Position numbers and translations under genes: made by a program. From Chrysoperla carnea (lineage: Eukaryota > Arthropoda > Insecta > Neuroptera > Chrysopidae): a stretch of DNA of 64,000 bases. The stretch spans positions 16,154,640 to 16,218,639 of the forward strand of contig NC_058342.1 in NCBI RefSeq assembly GCF_905475395.1. The letters are read 5' to 3'. Below the pieces are notes generated by a model. That model was not told the DNA's origin and searched no databases. It saw only the letters and a list, made by a program, of their open reading frames with translations. Position 1 is the stretch's first letter; every line of letters begins with the position of its first letter. Positions 22,601 to 32,951 of the stretch are shown here, piece after piece.

Positions 22601-25043
22601 CCAATAGAATAACAGAAAACGATATGGCTTACATGTTGTTGTCGGTTACAGATCAGAAGTGGTTTTAATCTATGAAGGGAGATACTCACATAATGGACCT
22701 ACCGAGTCCGCTCGCCCGGAACCTGGGGACTGAAGTTATTAAGAAAATTCGGCTAAAAATTTACTCAACACTTTAGGATACTGATGCTGTGGAACTTTTT
22801 GTTCTTTAGATATTTTTCTAGAAATTTTTTGTTGCAAATTTTTGGGAAAAAATGCCGAGAACACGCTATTTTTCAAAAAAATTGATTTTTCTTGCAAATT
22901 CTTTCTGTTAAAAAAAAAAAAAATTACCCCTACATCTTGTAGCTGATACCTTAAAGAACAAAATTAGCTTTCAAACGTTTCATTCGATCTAATAGTTTTT
23001 GCACTAGATCCGATCGCAATCTCAATGACGGGAATCGAAAGAGCAAAATGTCAATTTTATTTAGCAATTTTGTTGCCTATATCCATATTCAATATTAACT
23101 ACAGCTACAGCGGTTTATAAAATGGCGAAAATTCCTTAGTTGCAAAATTAATTTTCTCAACGAATTTTCAACTTTTTTCAACGAGATGCGGTTTTAAAAT
23201 TTGCTTCGGAGTTATGTATGTGTGACATGTATGTATGTATGTGTAAGGTGATATAGTAATCAACACTATCTATACATGGTATTTCAACAATTAACTCAGT
23301 CAATTGTTTGTTTTCACTTGTTTTTGTATCCATACATGTCCATATTTAGAAAGAAAACCAACTAATTGATGAATTATTATTTGTAGATTCAAGGAGAAAC
23401 TAACAACAATTCAATGCCATTAAAAATTTGCTGTAAACCAAATGTGATTTATGTGGGTGATACGAAGGGTATGATGCATGTGATACATCCAAAACTATTT
23501 AAACAAATGGCCAAATTTGAGGTAACTAATGAAAAAGTAACCGGTGTTGCGTATGAAACTGGTATGCTTGCCACAATCAGTACTGATAATCGTATACGTA
23601 TTAGTCGACCAGTAAATCCTATATTACATTATGCTGATTTCGAGAGTAACGTTTCAACACCTGTCTCAGTAAGTATATACGTTACGTATTTTAATTTTAT
23701 TTCGATACGATTTCATCATCTCCTATTATAGTCGCAGAAACGAAGCAATGCAATTCGAAAAATTTGTACAGTAAGTCAGATCTGAATGCGGTTTTTTTTA
23801 TTTTTCAAATGCTTAAATAAAAATATTCTTAGAAAGGTCCAAAATATAAAATTAATTAGTTTTTCTGTCCCACTTTATGGGCGCAAATTGAAAAAATACA
23901 AGTCCTTATGAACATGATTTTCTTGAGTACACTCAGACAAACATCTTCCATAGGCTCCCATGAAAATCAACTGGCGAGGAATCGATTTCTGACTCAGACC
24001 GGTCAATTTTTAACCGATTTTCGATTGCTTGACAATTTTGAAAACTAGAAACATTGAACTTTCGGAATAGATATATATATATTTTTCTATACTTTCTACA
24101 AAAAAATTAGGACATTTTATAAAAATTATCTATGTTTAGCCATTTTTTTCATATTTTTTACAGTTTGACGTCTTTTTTATGAAACAAATTCTCAAGAACA
24201 ATTAATTCTCAAGAACTTACAGTTATTATGAAAGTAGGCTTAGTGGTTGAGCGGTCTAAGGCTTTTGCCATTGTCCGTATATCTACTGGCTGAAAGGTTG
24301 CGGGTTCGAACCCAGGCAGCGGGTTCTGAACAATTAATGGGGCCGTTAGAATTGATCACATTGTCGTCGCTTGGATAAAAACGAAGTAACCGATTCCACC
24401 CACGTCATAAAATGTAATTGTATATATACGAATGTAGTTAAATAAATAAAGATTAACAAATAATGATGTGGGTGACCTCTGTTATAGGCATATGTCGGAC
24501 AAACGGAAACATTATTTATTAATTTATTGTTATCAAAGTACATTCTATCACGAGTAAAAAATATTATCATGATGAGAATCAAGTTTTCTTGTTTACAAAA
24601 AGCGTTGTAACTTGAACATTTTTCAACCGATTTTGATAACCCGCAGCATTTTTTACTCGAGATAGAATGTACTCTGATAATAACTGTAAGCAAGTAACTT
24701 GAGGATTTATTCAACAAAAAGACGTCAAACTGTAAAAAAAAAATGAAAAAAATGGGTAAATCTTAGATAACTTTTATAAAATGTCATATTTTTTTTTGTA
24801 GAAAATATAGATAAATTTATATATTCCGAAAGCTCAATGTTTCTAGTTTTCTACTCACCAAAACCTGCAACGTATGCCAGGTCGCTCAAAAAGTGCTTTC
24901 AATTTTTTTTTATTTTGTAGCTTAGTGATAATTCTACTTTTTTTCAGCTTGATTATTATAATGACGTAATGGCTGTTGGTGGAACCAATTCCGTCCAAGT
25001 ATGGATACCAAAGAATAGTACAATTCTACATCCAACAATTTAA
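16633..25043 (+). CDS. F-box and WD-repeat protein, FBXW9-like
   Basis: Seven GT-AG exons join in frame: 16633-16689, 16868-17024, 19403-19548, 20873-21123, 21844-22105, 23387-23668 and 24948-25043 (TAA). The product has 416 aa. An F-box occupies about residues 14-60 (LDLPTEVLLKIFHMVD, then FRIILDDQIFWKQYF). WD-type blades follow, for example VVSGSRDRGIALCNL, GGWVWSIKSVDRDLYTGSWDNTIKVWSL, LLAAGLWGKQIKLFDVR, IISASEDRTVGIYDQR and a last one ending VAVGGTNSVQVW split across exon 7. F-box/WD proteins are substrate receptors of SCF ubiquitin ligases: the F-box binds Skp1 and the propeller holds the substrate. F-box first, WD after, and the length fit FBXW9, the closest family I can name, but this is from memory. 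The start is the first ATG and leads straight into the F-box. Introns 2 to 6 contain transposable elements. Confidence 0.88.
17206..17595. mobile_element. TA-flanked MITE with CAGTGCAA termini, copy 1 (intron 2 of the F-box/WD gene)
   Basis: The ends CAGTGCAATCTTAATATAAC and the inverse of CAGTGCAACCTCGATATAAC form the terminal repeats, flanked by TA on both sides (17204-17205 and 17596-17597). TA targets and this terminus type fit Tc1/mariner-superfamily pogo/Tigger-like elements. No transposase frame is present. A second copy lies at 46489-46910 in the other orientation. Confidence 0.8.
18540..19040 (+). repeat. Decayed non-LTR/SINE-type tail repeat in intron 2
   Basis: It begins CTAGCTTGATACCCGCCCGC and ends AACAAACAAACATCC followed by TTTATAATATATAGG. 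This start and end style is common in arthropod non-LTR retrotransposon tails. It also contains a hairpin with arms of about 31 bp at 18758-18790 and 18842-18873. Confidence 0.55.
19761..20064. mobile_element. MITE-like element with GGGTATGTTCCGTAATATTC termini (intron 3)
   Basis: The left end GGGTATGTTCCGTAATATTC continues ACCAG-TATAC. The right end is its inverse with few changes (rc GGGTGTGTTTCGTAATATTC). The 304-bp element has a direct internal echo TATACTGGCCAG at about 19786 and 19848. The target duplication is unclear. Confidence 0.75.
21237..21830 (+). repeat. Rep-T dispersed repeat, copy 2, near full length (intron 4)
   Basis: It starts TTTATACC and runs through all family landmarks to CACTTGTTTT, including the terminal 23-bp palindrome at 21792-21814. 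It ends 13 bp before exon 5 (21844), so its terminus supplies the pyrimidine-rich tract in front of the splice acceptor. Confidence 0.9.
22142..22530 (+). mobile_element. 5'-truncated non-LTR retrotransposon with a 16-bp target duplication (intron 5)
   Basis: The stretch GTTTTGAGTGTGTCCC is present directly on both sides (22126-22141 and 22531-22546). In between, a decayed reading frame shows AxHVARLRDNR, later TRWLDELIKNAG and finally SLGEAFAQQ, the typical end of an insect LINE ORF2, followed by a (TAT)n tail at about 22500-22523. Stops and shifts break the frame. It is a dead fragment. Confidence 0.85.
23214..23325 (+). repeat. Rep-T, copy 3, 3' end only (intron 5)
   Basis: Only the last 110 bp of the family remain: the GTATGTATGTGT stretch, AGTAATCAACACT, TATACATGGTATTTCAAC and the terminal palindrome. 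It ends about 60 bp before exon 6. Confidence 0.8.
24036..24860. repeat. Foldback repeat in intron 6 with a SINE in its left arm
   Basis: The left arm starts GAAAACTAGAAACATTGA and the right arm ends in its inverse. Shared words include TTCTACAAAAAAA, GACATTTTATAAAA and ACAGTTTGACGTC. With the SINE (24237-24530) removed, the left arm continues CATTCTATC-CGAGTAAAAAAT and still pairs with the right arm. Each arm is about 250 bp. The transcript of intron 6 could fold into a long hairpin. Confidence 0.8.
24237..24530 (+). mobile_element. tRNA-derived SINE (tRNA-Leu-like head)
   Basis: The head reads GAGCGGTCTAAGGC like the D-arm (A box) of tRNA-Leu. 60 bases later comes a B box GGTTCGAACCC at 24303-24313. 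A tRNA-unrelated body follows with AAATAAATAAAG near 24435-24450. Direct repeats TATGAAAGTA (24227-24236) and TATCAAAGTA (24531-24540) flank it. The anticodon region does not fold convincingly, so it is a SINE and not a working tRNA gene. Confidence 0.75.
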
Positions 25044-25234
25044 ACGCTTAAAATACAGTGTGTGTTCTCATACATGAATACATACTGTACCTCATTAAAA
25101 ATTACACACACACACACTTTAATTTACATTTTAAAATTGATTGGTGCTGAAAAAAAAAACATTGGAAATGGCTGTGATTAATCTTGATATTTTTAAATAT
25201 TTCTTATTAAAAAAAGGATATTAATAGCTTTAAA

Positions 25235-25240
25235 AATAAA
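25235..25240 (+). promoter_or_regulatory. Candidate polyadenylation signal of the F-box/WD gene
   Basis: An AATAAA lies 192 bp after the stop codon, shortly before a TIR element begins at 25259. AATAAA is frequent in AT-rich DNA, so the assignment rests mainly on position. Confidence 0.45.
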
Positions 25241-25258
25241 ACAATTTATATAAATTTA

Positions 25259-27013
25259 CAGTCAAAACTGGTTATAATGACATTGAAGTAATTGTAAAAT
25301 TATGCTCCTTATATCCGATAGTCGTTATATCTTTGGAATAATGTACTAAGAACTTATTTAGTGAGTCACTAATAAATATTCTTCTCATAGAAAAATCAAA
25401 GTCTGGCCATTAAAAGACAAGCTGGAACATCGGGACTGTACAATTATGGTCGTTTTAAGCGTTATTTCTATGCAATAATTACACTGGTTTACAAATTTTG
25501 ATTTTAAAGAAGTATTCTACATGTGAAGTAGATTTTTTTACTGACTTTCACTTACTAAATACGAAAATAATTAATAAATATTAAAATAAATTTCTCTTTT
25601 CTAGAAAAAAAAAAAAAAAAAAAACGATTTTAAAAAAAATTCCCAGAAATTATACAGTTTTTTAATCAAGTGGAATTTCGACGTAGTTTTCTCTCTGACT
25701 TTTTATATTTTGTTTGTGTAATATCTCGACAAAGAGTCCAGCAATAATCCGACCACACTGAAACGATCTAATGGCCTTGATATCGTTTTTCCATTTTTGT
25801 AATATCCTGATGAAAGCGCTCCCCATGTTCATCACTAAAAGCCCCACAATTATCCGGAAAGAAGTCCAAATGTAAAAAAGTGGATTTTCAAGGACATATT
25901 GCAACTCAGTTTTTGGAATGGTGACAATATATTTTCTATAAGTTCAGCATAGTTGTCACTCCTTTTTATTTCCTAAAATGGTTTTTTGCAACAAGGCGAA
26001 AATCATCCCAGGCTTTTTTTTCTGTACCTTCTAGAACCGAGTCGAAGTTATCTTTAAATAAATTTCTTATTTGAAGATCTACGAATATATCTTCCTTGAC
26101 CTTAGCGTCACTTAACCGTAGAAATTTCTGGCGGAGATATTGAAAAGCAGCTTCATTTTTGTTCATTGCTTTTACGAAATTTTTCATCAGTCTTAGTTTA
26201 ATATGCAATGGCAGAAGTAACACTTTTTTGGCCTAACTAAAGGGTTATATTTAACATCAAGGGTCTTACGATGGGGCCACAACTTTTTTTTGTAATGTTA
26301 TTTTCTATTACAACTATCCCAAAATAAAGCAACAAAATTTCGTGTAGTCTAATTGTAGTCCAAGCAGCAGAGCTACGATTTTCAAATCCCCGCCGATTTG
26401 CCATTGCAGATTATCATACTTGATCCGCAACAGAAGGATTTTATCGATTTTTTTTATTTATAGCAATATCCGTTCATTGAGGATAAAAGCATTAAATTTG
26501 GAAAATGTCAAGTATCGCAAAAACTTAAACTTATAAATCACTGTTATTTGTCAATTTATATTTAGTATGGGTAGTAAAGTAGAAATTTATCAAAATTATT
26601 TCGAATACTTTTCTATTGTAGACCAGTGTTATCTCCCAAAGACAAAAGTCATAATTTAGTTTCTCCGAAGAAAAATTAAACCTCGATCGTAAAAAAACTA
26701 GTAGAATCACCAAAGAAACGGACTGAGACGCCCCTTATTGTTACTACGTTGTTTTTTAAGCCCAACCTAAGCCTTTGGTGTCCCAACTTGTCTTTTGACG
26801 ACTAGTCTTACATTTTCTTCGAAGAATATAATAACCTAGTCGACAAGACGCTATAACTCAGTTAGCCCGGGAGTATAATGCTCAAAATAGCTATCAGTTG
26901 GTTGTTATAACCGATTAAAGACGGTATGATCGCATATGTAGTTATATTTGGATGCAGTCAAGATCTTATACTTTCGTCGTTATAATCGATGTCGTTATAA
27001 CCCATTTTGACTG
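25259..27013. mobile_element. TA-flanked TIR element, 1755 bp, carrying a broken gene
   Basis: The left end CAGTCAAAACTGGTTATAAT and the right end (rc CAGTCAAAATGGGTTATAAC) are terminal inverted repeats, flanked by TA on both sides (25257-25258 and 27014-27015). This fits a Tc1/mariner, pogo-type transposon. The interior holds a pseudogene on the minus strand that does not look like a pogo transposase. It lies 215 bp downstream of the F-box/WD gene. Confidence 0.75.
25662..26230 (-). pseudogene. Broken copy of a repetitive arthropod protein gene of unknown function
   Basis: Reading on the minus strand, one frame (26223 to about 25966) gives LPLHIKLRLMKNFVKAMNKN and later EGTEKKAWDDFRLVA. After a frame change a second piece (about 25875-25770) gives HLDFFPDNCGAFSDEHGE followed by RFHQDI, then a stop. 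From memory, this combination occurs in many copies in arthropod and cnidarian genomes as an unnamed, probably transposon-borne protein. Frameshifts and stops make this copy non-functional. It may be a passenger of the surrounding TIR element or a separate insertion. Confidence 0.65.
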
Positions 27014-27393
27014 TATTAGCCTAATTTATTAACCATTTATTAATTTAATAAATCATTTTTGAAAAATTTTTGTTGAAAGATAGGGTGTCTATCAATTGAT
27101 TTCTTTTTGGAATTACTAGACCTACAACATTGAATAATAATGGAATTTTGATAGTAAGAAAGACTTTAGCAACAGAAAAAAGAATTATATGCGTTAGCTC
27201 GCATAGATACATCATATTTAACGAAAATGTATCTTTTGTCTTTACATTCAATGAAAAAAGCAGCTGAGTCTAGTAGGTATGGTTTACATTTTATTTACTC
27301 GTGGCGCTGACATCTTAATGTTAAAATCCCATAACTATAATATTTTATTCACACTAAAAAATTGTACAAAATTTTATGTGTACGTCATAACCA

Positions 27394-27533
27394 TCGAAAA
27401 CAAACAATTGACTTAAGTTAATTGTTGAAATACCATGTATAGACAGTGTTGATTACACATTTGTTTTTTTACGTCATGTAAGTAAAGAAAGATAAACAAA
27501 CAAACACATACATAATATATGTATTGTATAAAT
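27394..27533 (-). repeat. Rep-T, copy 4, partial
   Basis: In reverse orientation it contains the terminal palindrome (CAATTGACTTAAGTTAATTG), TACCATGTATAGACAGTGTT, the ACGTCATGTAAGTAAAGAAA stretch and the ACACATACATA stretch. Confidence 0.75.
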
Positions 27534-29037
27534 TTAAACGGCATAGAATTTCGGGAGACAAAGTTCGCGTTATAGCAGACTCAACGCTCTTACAGACTGA
27601 TTCAGTTGCAGCTTATAGATCGAATTTTGAATCATTGCAATATTTTATCAAATTTTGCTTGCCTCTTCCTCAACAAAATAAAAAGTTTTGATACGATATT
27701 TTCACTAAAGATGAGTTTCCAAATGCCTACCAAATGCGACGAATAAACGCTCCTTTTCAACTTTGCGTCGTCTCAAAACATATCTTAGATCTACAATGTC
27801 TGATTTAGCGGTTTAGCCTCGCTCAATATACACCACGATGTAGAGATTGATGCGCACAGAATGTCACATTTTGACATCATAAAATGTTATCTTACTCGAA
27901 AAAAGAGTTACTTGTTTAATTGACTTTATAAACTAGCACGGTGAACAAAAGTTTGAACCCCTCTCTTGGGTAATTCCTACGCACTGACCTGGTTGCCAAC
28001 AATAAACAGTACTTGAATATTGCTAGAATAAATAGTAGCATAAATAAAGTACTTAGGGCGCTTGAATCAAACCGACTATAATGCCAATTGTGTTATTCTG
28101 TAATAGTTCATTTTTATGTTTTGCACATTTCGTTCAATGCACACATAAATTCATTAATTTTAAAACTGTGCGCTAATAAAAATAATAAAAAAATTCCCTA
28201 TTTTTAGTTAATTTTCCAATTTAACGCGTACAACATTCACTTACCTCTAAAGAGGAGGTGTATATTTATAGAAAAATTAAGATAAACATGCAGTGACCCT
28301 TATTAGAAAGGTAGCGATGAATCTATCTGTCATTTTGCACCAATTTACCCATAGTGCAAACCAAACATGGTCGTACCCATTGGGGGGATCTATCTACCCA
28401 TCTCACAGTGCAATAAAGTCAAATTCCTTTTCCATATTTATCTCAATTTTGTTAGACTTATCAATATTCTACTCTTGTTTTGGCTTGAGAGATTTAGTCT
28501 TGGTCCAAAACGGCAGATAAGATGTTATGTACAGATTCCCGTATTATTCCCCGAATATATCTATTATGTATAGACTCCCGGATTATTATATCTCTACTCA
28601 ATTATGTATTATTATTTTAAAAAGCTTTATTAACTTATTCTTTAATTATTTATTAATAAATAATTGTAAAAAAATTATGATTTTGGCTTGTATTTAGATT
28701 TTTAACAAGAAATTATCTTTTTTTGTCTATATAAGTGGTAAAAGCGGGGTTACATTTACAACTCGGAAAATTTTATAAAGAGTTTTTAACGGATTTTTAC
28801 GATTAAATATCTGTCATCTATTACCAAAAATATTATTTTATCCATTAGTCTGTGATGGGTGAAACAGTTTTATGTGTTCGATAAATCTGTATCATCCACC
28901 TTACCAATTTTTAACAAAATCTCGCATTCTGTTTTAAATATTTTTATAGTCTATATGAATATTACCTGGTAGCGTGTTGTATATGTAACCGTGATATTGT
29001 AATTTCCGACAGATTGTAATCTATTTAGTATAATTGT
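27534..29037. other. Intergenic, no gene recognised
   Basis: Only short ORFs are present, none with a recognisable domain. I see no paired termini or tandem repeats in this stretch. It may contain old, decayed elements. Confidence 0.4.
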
Positions 29038-29446
29038 AAAGAATCCCGCACACAATACATTGATTTTGGTTTCGGTTAAAAACCCTTCTCTTCCGAGCTA
29101 CGGCCCTTCTTCAAAGGGCATACCTACATGAGATATTGATTTTTGGTTTCGGTTAAAATTTTTTGAAAAATTGATTAAGGTGGTTTTGATCATTCTGATC
29201 GAAAGATTTTATGAACTCAACCCTCAAAAACCCTTCCCTTTCGAGCTAGTTTTCAAAAAATTTTAACCGAAACCAAAAAACAAAATCTCATGTATTCATA
29301 ACCTTTGAAGGGGCGTAGCTCCGAAGGGAAGGGTTTTCTAGGGTTGAGTCTAATTTGATCAGCATGACCAAAACTAACTTAATCCATAGTTTTCAGCATG
29401 ATCAAAACTATCTTAATCAATCCGTTGTGTGCGGGGTCCTTTGACT
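29038..29446. repeat. Foldback repeat family B, copy 2, with paired ends
   Basis: The left end CCCGCACACAATACATTGAT and the right end (ATCAATCCGTTGTGTGCGGG) are inverted partners. Inside, TTTCGGTTAAAA and AACCGAAACCAAAA, and GAGCTACGGCCC-like words, recur in both orientations. Copy 1 is at 12970-13372. Confidence 0.7.
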
Positions 29447-29687
29447 TCTAAAAAAGGTCCAAAAACCATCCCAATCCGTGCTAACTCGACCCAGACCAAC
29501 TTCGTTAAAAAGTGTTGGATTAGTGCTAGTTGGAGTGGTTTTTTGAAACCAGTATACAATCTGACGGAAGTTACAATATTACGTTGACATATATGTACAT
29601 AACTTCAGTCTTCAGAGACCCCCTGTATACAATACTTGTTATAAAGATAAACCATGATGTCAAAATCAAAGTTTTTAAATCTTTTTA

Positions 29688-30912
29688 CTGAAAATGTTGA
29701 TTTATTTTGTGTTCAATTACTGTTTTATTATATTGCATAACTTTACGAATTTGTAATTAAAATAAAAACAATTGAATAAATACAAGGTTTATGATTTTTT
29801 AACCTTTAAACTAATCATCATCATTTTAACGCTACAGCTCACATCTTCTGACCTATCCAAAATTCTAAAATTTTTGTCCACTACTCTTTATCCTGACTTA
29901 TTCATAAAATATTATAAATAGATAACGCGAGTAATCATTTTCGAAACTAGAATGTTCAAAAAATGCAGTGCTGTAATAGATCCTTTAAAATGGATCTAGA
30001 TAAAGATACAGATACATTTAAAAACAATGTATCTAGATATTTAGATACATTTAAAGATACTTTTTAAATTTTGAAAATTAAAAACTGTATTTAGCAAGGT
30101 CCTAAACTAATAAATTGCACAAATTGAATTTGTAAATTACATATACATGAATTTAAAGTTATTTTTAATAAATTATAGCACTTTAAAAAAATTTTAATTA
30201 TCATTTGATATGAAATAATACATGCGCGTCGCCAAAACGGGCAGATAGGGGCGGCTACCCCTCTCTAGAGATTCATAAAAATGGTTCAAAGAACGCACGA
30301 ATTTTTAAACCAAATATTTTCTCCCAAAAGTTGACCTCTTTAACCCTCTTAGTATTATGGAATGGGTTTGGTATGAAATTAGAATCAATGAAGCTACATA
30401 CAAATTTTCAATTCATCATCTTTTATAGTTTTTCAAAAAAAGGAATCTAAATTTTTGCCCTTATTTGGTCCCTCTGGGAAAAATAAGTTATTTACGAAAA
30501 AATGTTTCAAACAAAAATTTAATTTTTTATAAGAAACATTTTTTACACTGACACTTTTGTTCTATCTCTTATGGTGTACAAGATGGGTCTTACGGATCCA
30601 AGACCAAATGAACTTTTGAACTTAAACTTATAAACAAATTTCAGATTGATATCTCTTTTCGTGTTTAAGTTATTGTGTTGATGGACAGACAAACGGAAAT
30701 AGACAAATAAGTTTAATTTTATGAATACATATATCAAAATTAATATACTTATAAATAGCAGAAAACTAAATTTTTAATTAAACGATTTCCATTAGTACAA
30801 ATCCGGATCCAGTGCCTGTGAAAAATTAAAATTTAACTCTATAATTCATACTTTTCCTATTCTCCGTAAATCAACTTCCCCTCCTATTTCCCATCGATTG
30901 GCGACGCCCTTG
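29688..30912. repeat. Dispersed duplicated segment, copy 1
   Basis: From TGAAAATGTTGATTTATTTT to about ATTGGCGACGCCC this 1.2-kb segment is nearly the same as 58556-60604, which carries extra insertions. The part 30226-30912 starts GCGTCGCCAA and ends with its inverse TTGGCGACGC, suggesting a smaller TIR unit. A partial reverse Rep-T copy lies at about 30488-30755. Confidence 0.8.
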
Positions 30913-31105
30913 AAAGAGTAGACCATGCTAATGATGTATTTAATTTTCAACAAATTCGTTGTGGGCAGAACATAGACAACGCCAAGAAGTCAATTTCGAA
31001 ACTTCACACTACAATTTATAAAATTATATATGCAATGTATTTACATAAATGGTTAGACTTTTGCCGTTCAGTTTTATATTACTTCATAATATGTTTTATA
31101 TGTCA

Positions 31106-31666
31106 AAACAAGTGAAAACAAACAATTGACTGAATTAATTGTTAAAATACCATGCATAGTCAGTGTTGATTTCTTTATCACATAACACATACATACATGT
31201 GACACATAAATAACTGATATTCAAGTATGGTACATACTATAAAATTTCCGCCTAATTGACGCCCTCACGGGTAAACAGTGATGTTTACGAAAAAATAATT
31301 CAAGCAAAAGTTGTTTATTTTTTGATAAGGAACATTTTTTACACTTAAACTTTTGTTCTATCTCTAACGGTTTACAAGATGGATCCTACGGACCCAAGAT
31401 CCAATTGACTTATGATGCTCATTTACGAACTCGACCTCACTTTTTACGTCCTAAGTACGCTATAAAAATTTCAGCTCAATATCTTTTTTCGTTTTTGAGT
31501 TATCGTGTCCACAGACGGACGGACGGACGAACGGAAATGGACTAATTAGGTGATTCTATGAACACCTATAGCAAAATTTTGTGCGTGGCATCAATATTTT
31601 TAAGCGTTACAAACTTGGGACTAAACTTAGTATACCTTGCATATTACATATATGCATGGTATAAAA
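31106..31666 (-). repeat. Rep-T, copy 6, near full length
   Basis: It reads in reverse from AAAACAAGTGAAAAC (with the palindrome next to it) to ATGCATGGTATAAAA. All family landmarks are present. Confidence 0.9.
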
Positions 31667-31942
31667 ATTAAACATACAGCAATAACATCTGTAAGTAAAG
31701 TCCAACTTTATCTTATTAGATCAAATTCGTATTAATAATTAAAGTTTAATGAAAATTAAAATTGCAAAAAACATGAATATTATTTTGAATAAAAGGATTA
31801 CAAAATAATCTAAGATAAAATCGAAATCTAGTATTTAAAGTTGTTAGTTTTACTTATACGACACTAGAGTCCCTCAAATAAAGAAGTAACCATGGAGGTC
31901 TTTATAGCCTTTATGGAAGTAACAGTATTGTATATTTAAAAG

Positions 31943-32943
31943 TAGAGATGGGCAAAATTTATTCGAATGTAATGACGAATGACAGATAAGAATAATCAAA
32001 TTATTATTGAATGACGAATAAAATTATCGAATGATTATTCTTATTCAATAAATTATTTATGGAATAATTTATTCGTTGAATGAATTGCCACGAATAATTA
32101 TTTATTGAAATAACTTTCTTAACAATCTTGAATGTATTAGGAGAGTACTAAAAAATAAGGTATACTCGACCGCCATTTTAGTGCAAACATATGGAGAGCA
32201 GTCATAGCAATCACATCTATTTTGGTGCTGATATAAAATCAGTAAAATAAACAGTATATGTAGGTAATCCTAACAAAACCAGTACAATAACTAGAATCTT
32301 TTTTAAAAAGAAAATATTAATAATAATAAATTCACTAAAAAATCGTGAATAAAAAAATTTTAAAGGAATTTAGATACTTATAAACGTAATAAACAGTTCG
32401 AATTAAATTTAGTTTAATTAATTTGATTTTTCGGTAGTGAACATTTTTTTATCAACTTATATCAACTAGATATTATTACGTACATTTATATTTTGTTATA
32501 CGTTATACATTACCTCAAACGAGCTAGATCATTTTTTCCATATACAAACAATTTCAAGTTAAAAATCGAGCCTTCTCGAAACAAAAAATGAATGCTAAAT
32601 GGTTTAAACTGCACCTCAGTGAGGTTTTGAATGTTAAAAAGATTGAAAAATATAATGAAAATGATTTTATATTAGCACCAAAATACATGTAATTGAAATG
32701 GCAGCTCTCTATGTTTGCACTAAAATGGCGGTCGAGTGTACCCCTTATAGTACCTTAGTATTAGCACATACGAAAAACGAATTGTTTTAAATAATATTAG
32801 TTTTGTTTATTTGAATGACCAAAAAATTTTTAATATTTGTCGTAGATTAAACAGAATAAATCATTAGTTATTTAAAAAGTGCTCGAATGATTTATTTGCG
32901 ATTAAAAATATCGTGAATAATTATTCCATAATGCCCATCTCTG
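31943..32943. mobile_element. hAT-like non-autonomous element, 1001 bp, 8-bp target duplication
   Basis: The ends TAGAGATGGGCA and TGCCCATCTCTG are inverted repeats (one mismatch at the terminal base). A perfect 8-bp duplication TTTAAAAG flanks it (31935-31942 and 32944-32951), as is usual for hAT transposons. No transposase is present. A second element is nested inside at 32141-32757. Confidence 0.88.
32141..32757. mobile_element. Nested foldback element inside the hAT-like element
   Basis: Long inverted arms share CTCGACCGCCATTTTAGTGC and AAACATA-GGAGAG-like blocks plus TTTTGGTGCT. Direct repeats GTATTAG (32134-32140 and 32758-32764) flank the element. It interrupts the hAT-like element and is therefore younger. 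Confidence 0.8.
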
Positions 32944-32951
32944 TTTAAAAG

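Noticed and set aside
24237..24330. Functional tRNA-Leu gene
   Set aside because: A- and B-box-like words are present, but the anticodon stem and acceptor do not pair and the region is flanked by direct repeats; it is a SINE head.
28293..28573. Two + strand ORFs near 28.3-28.6 kb
   Set aside because: No domain, signal or homology could be recognised and they overlap in different frames.
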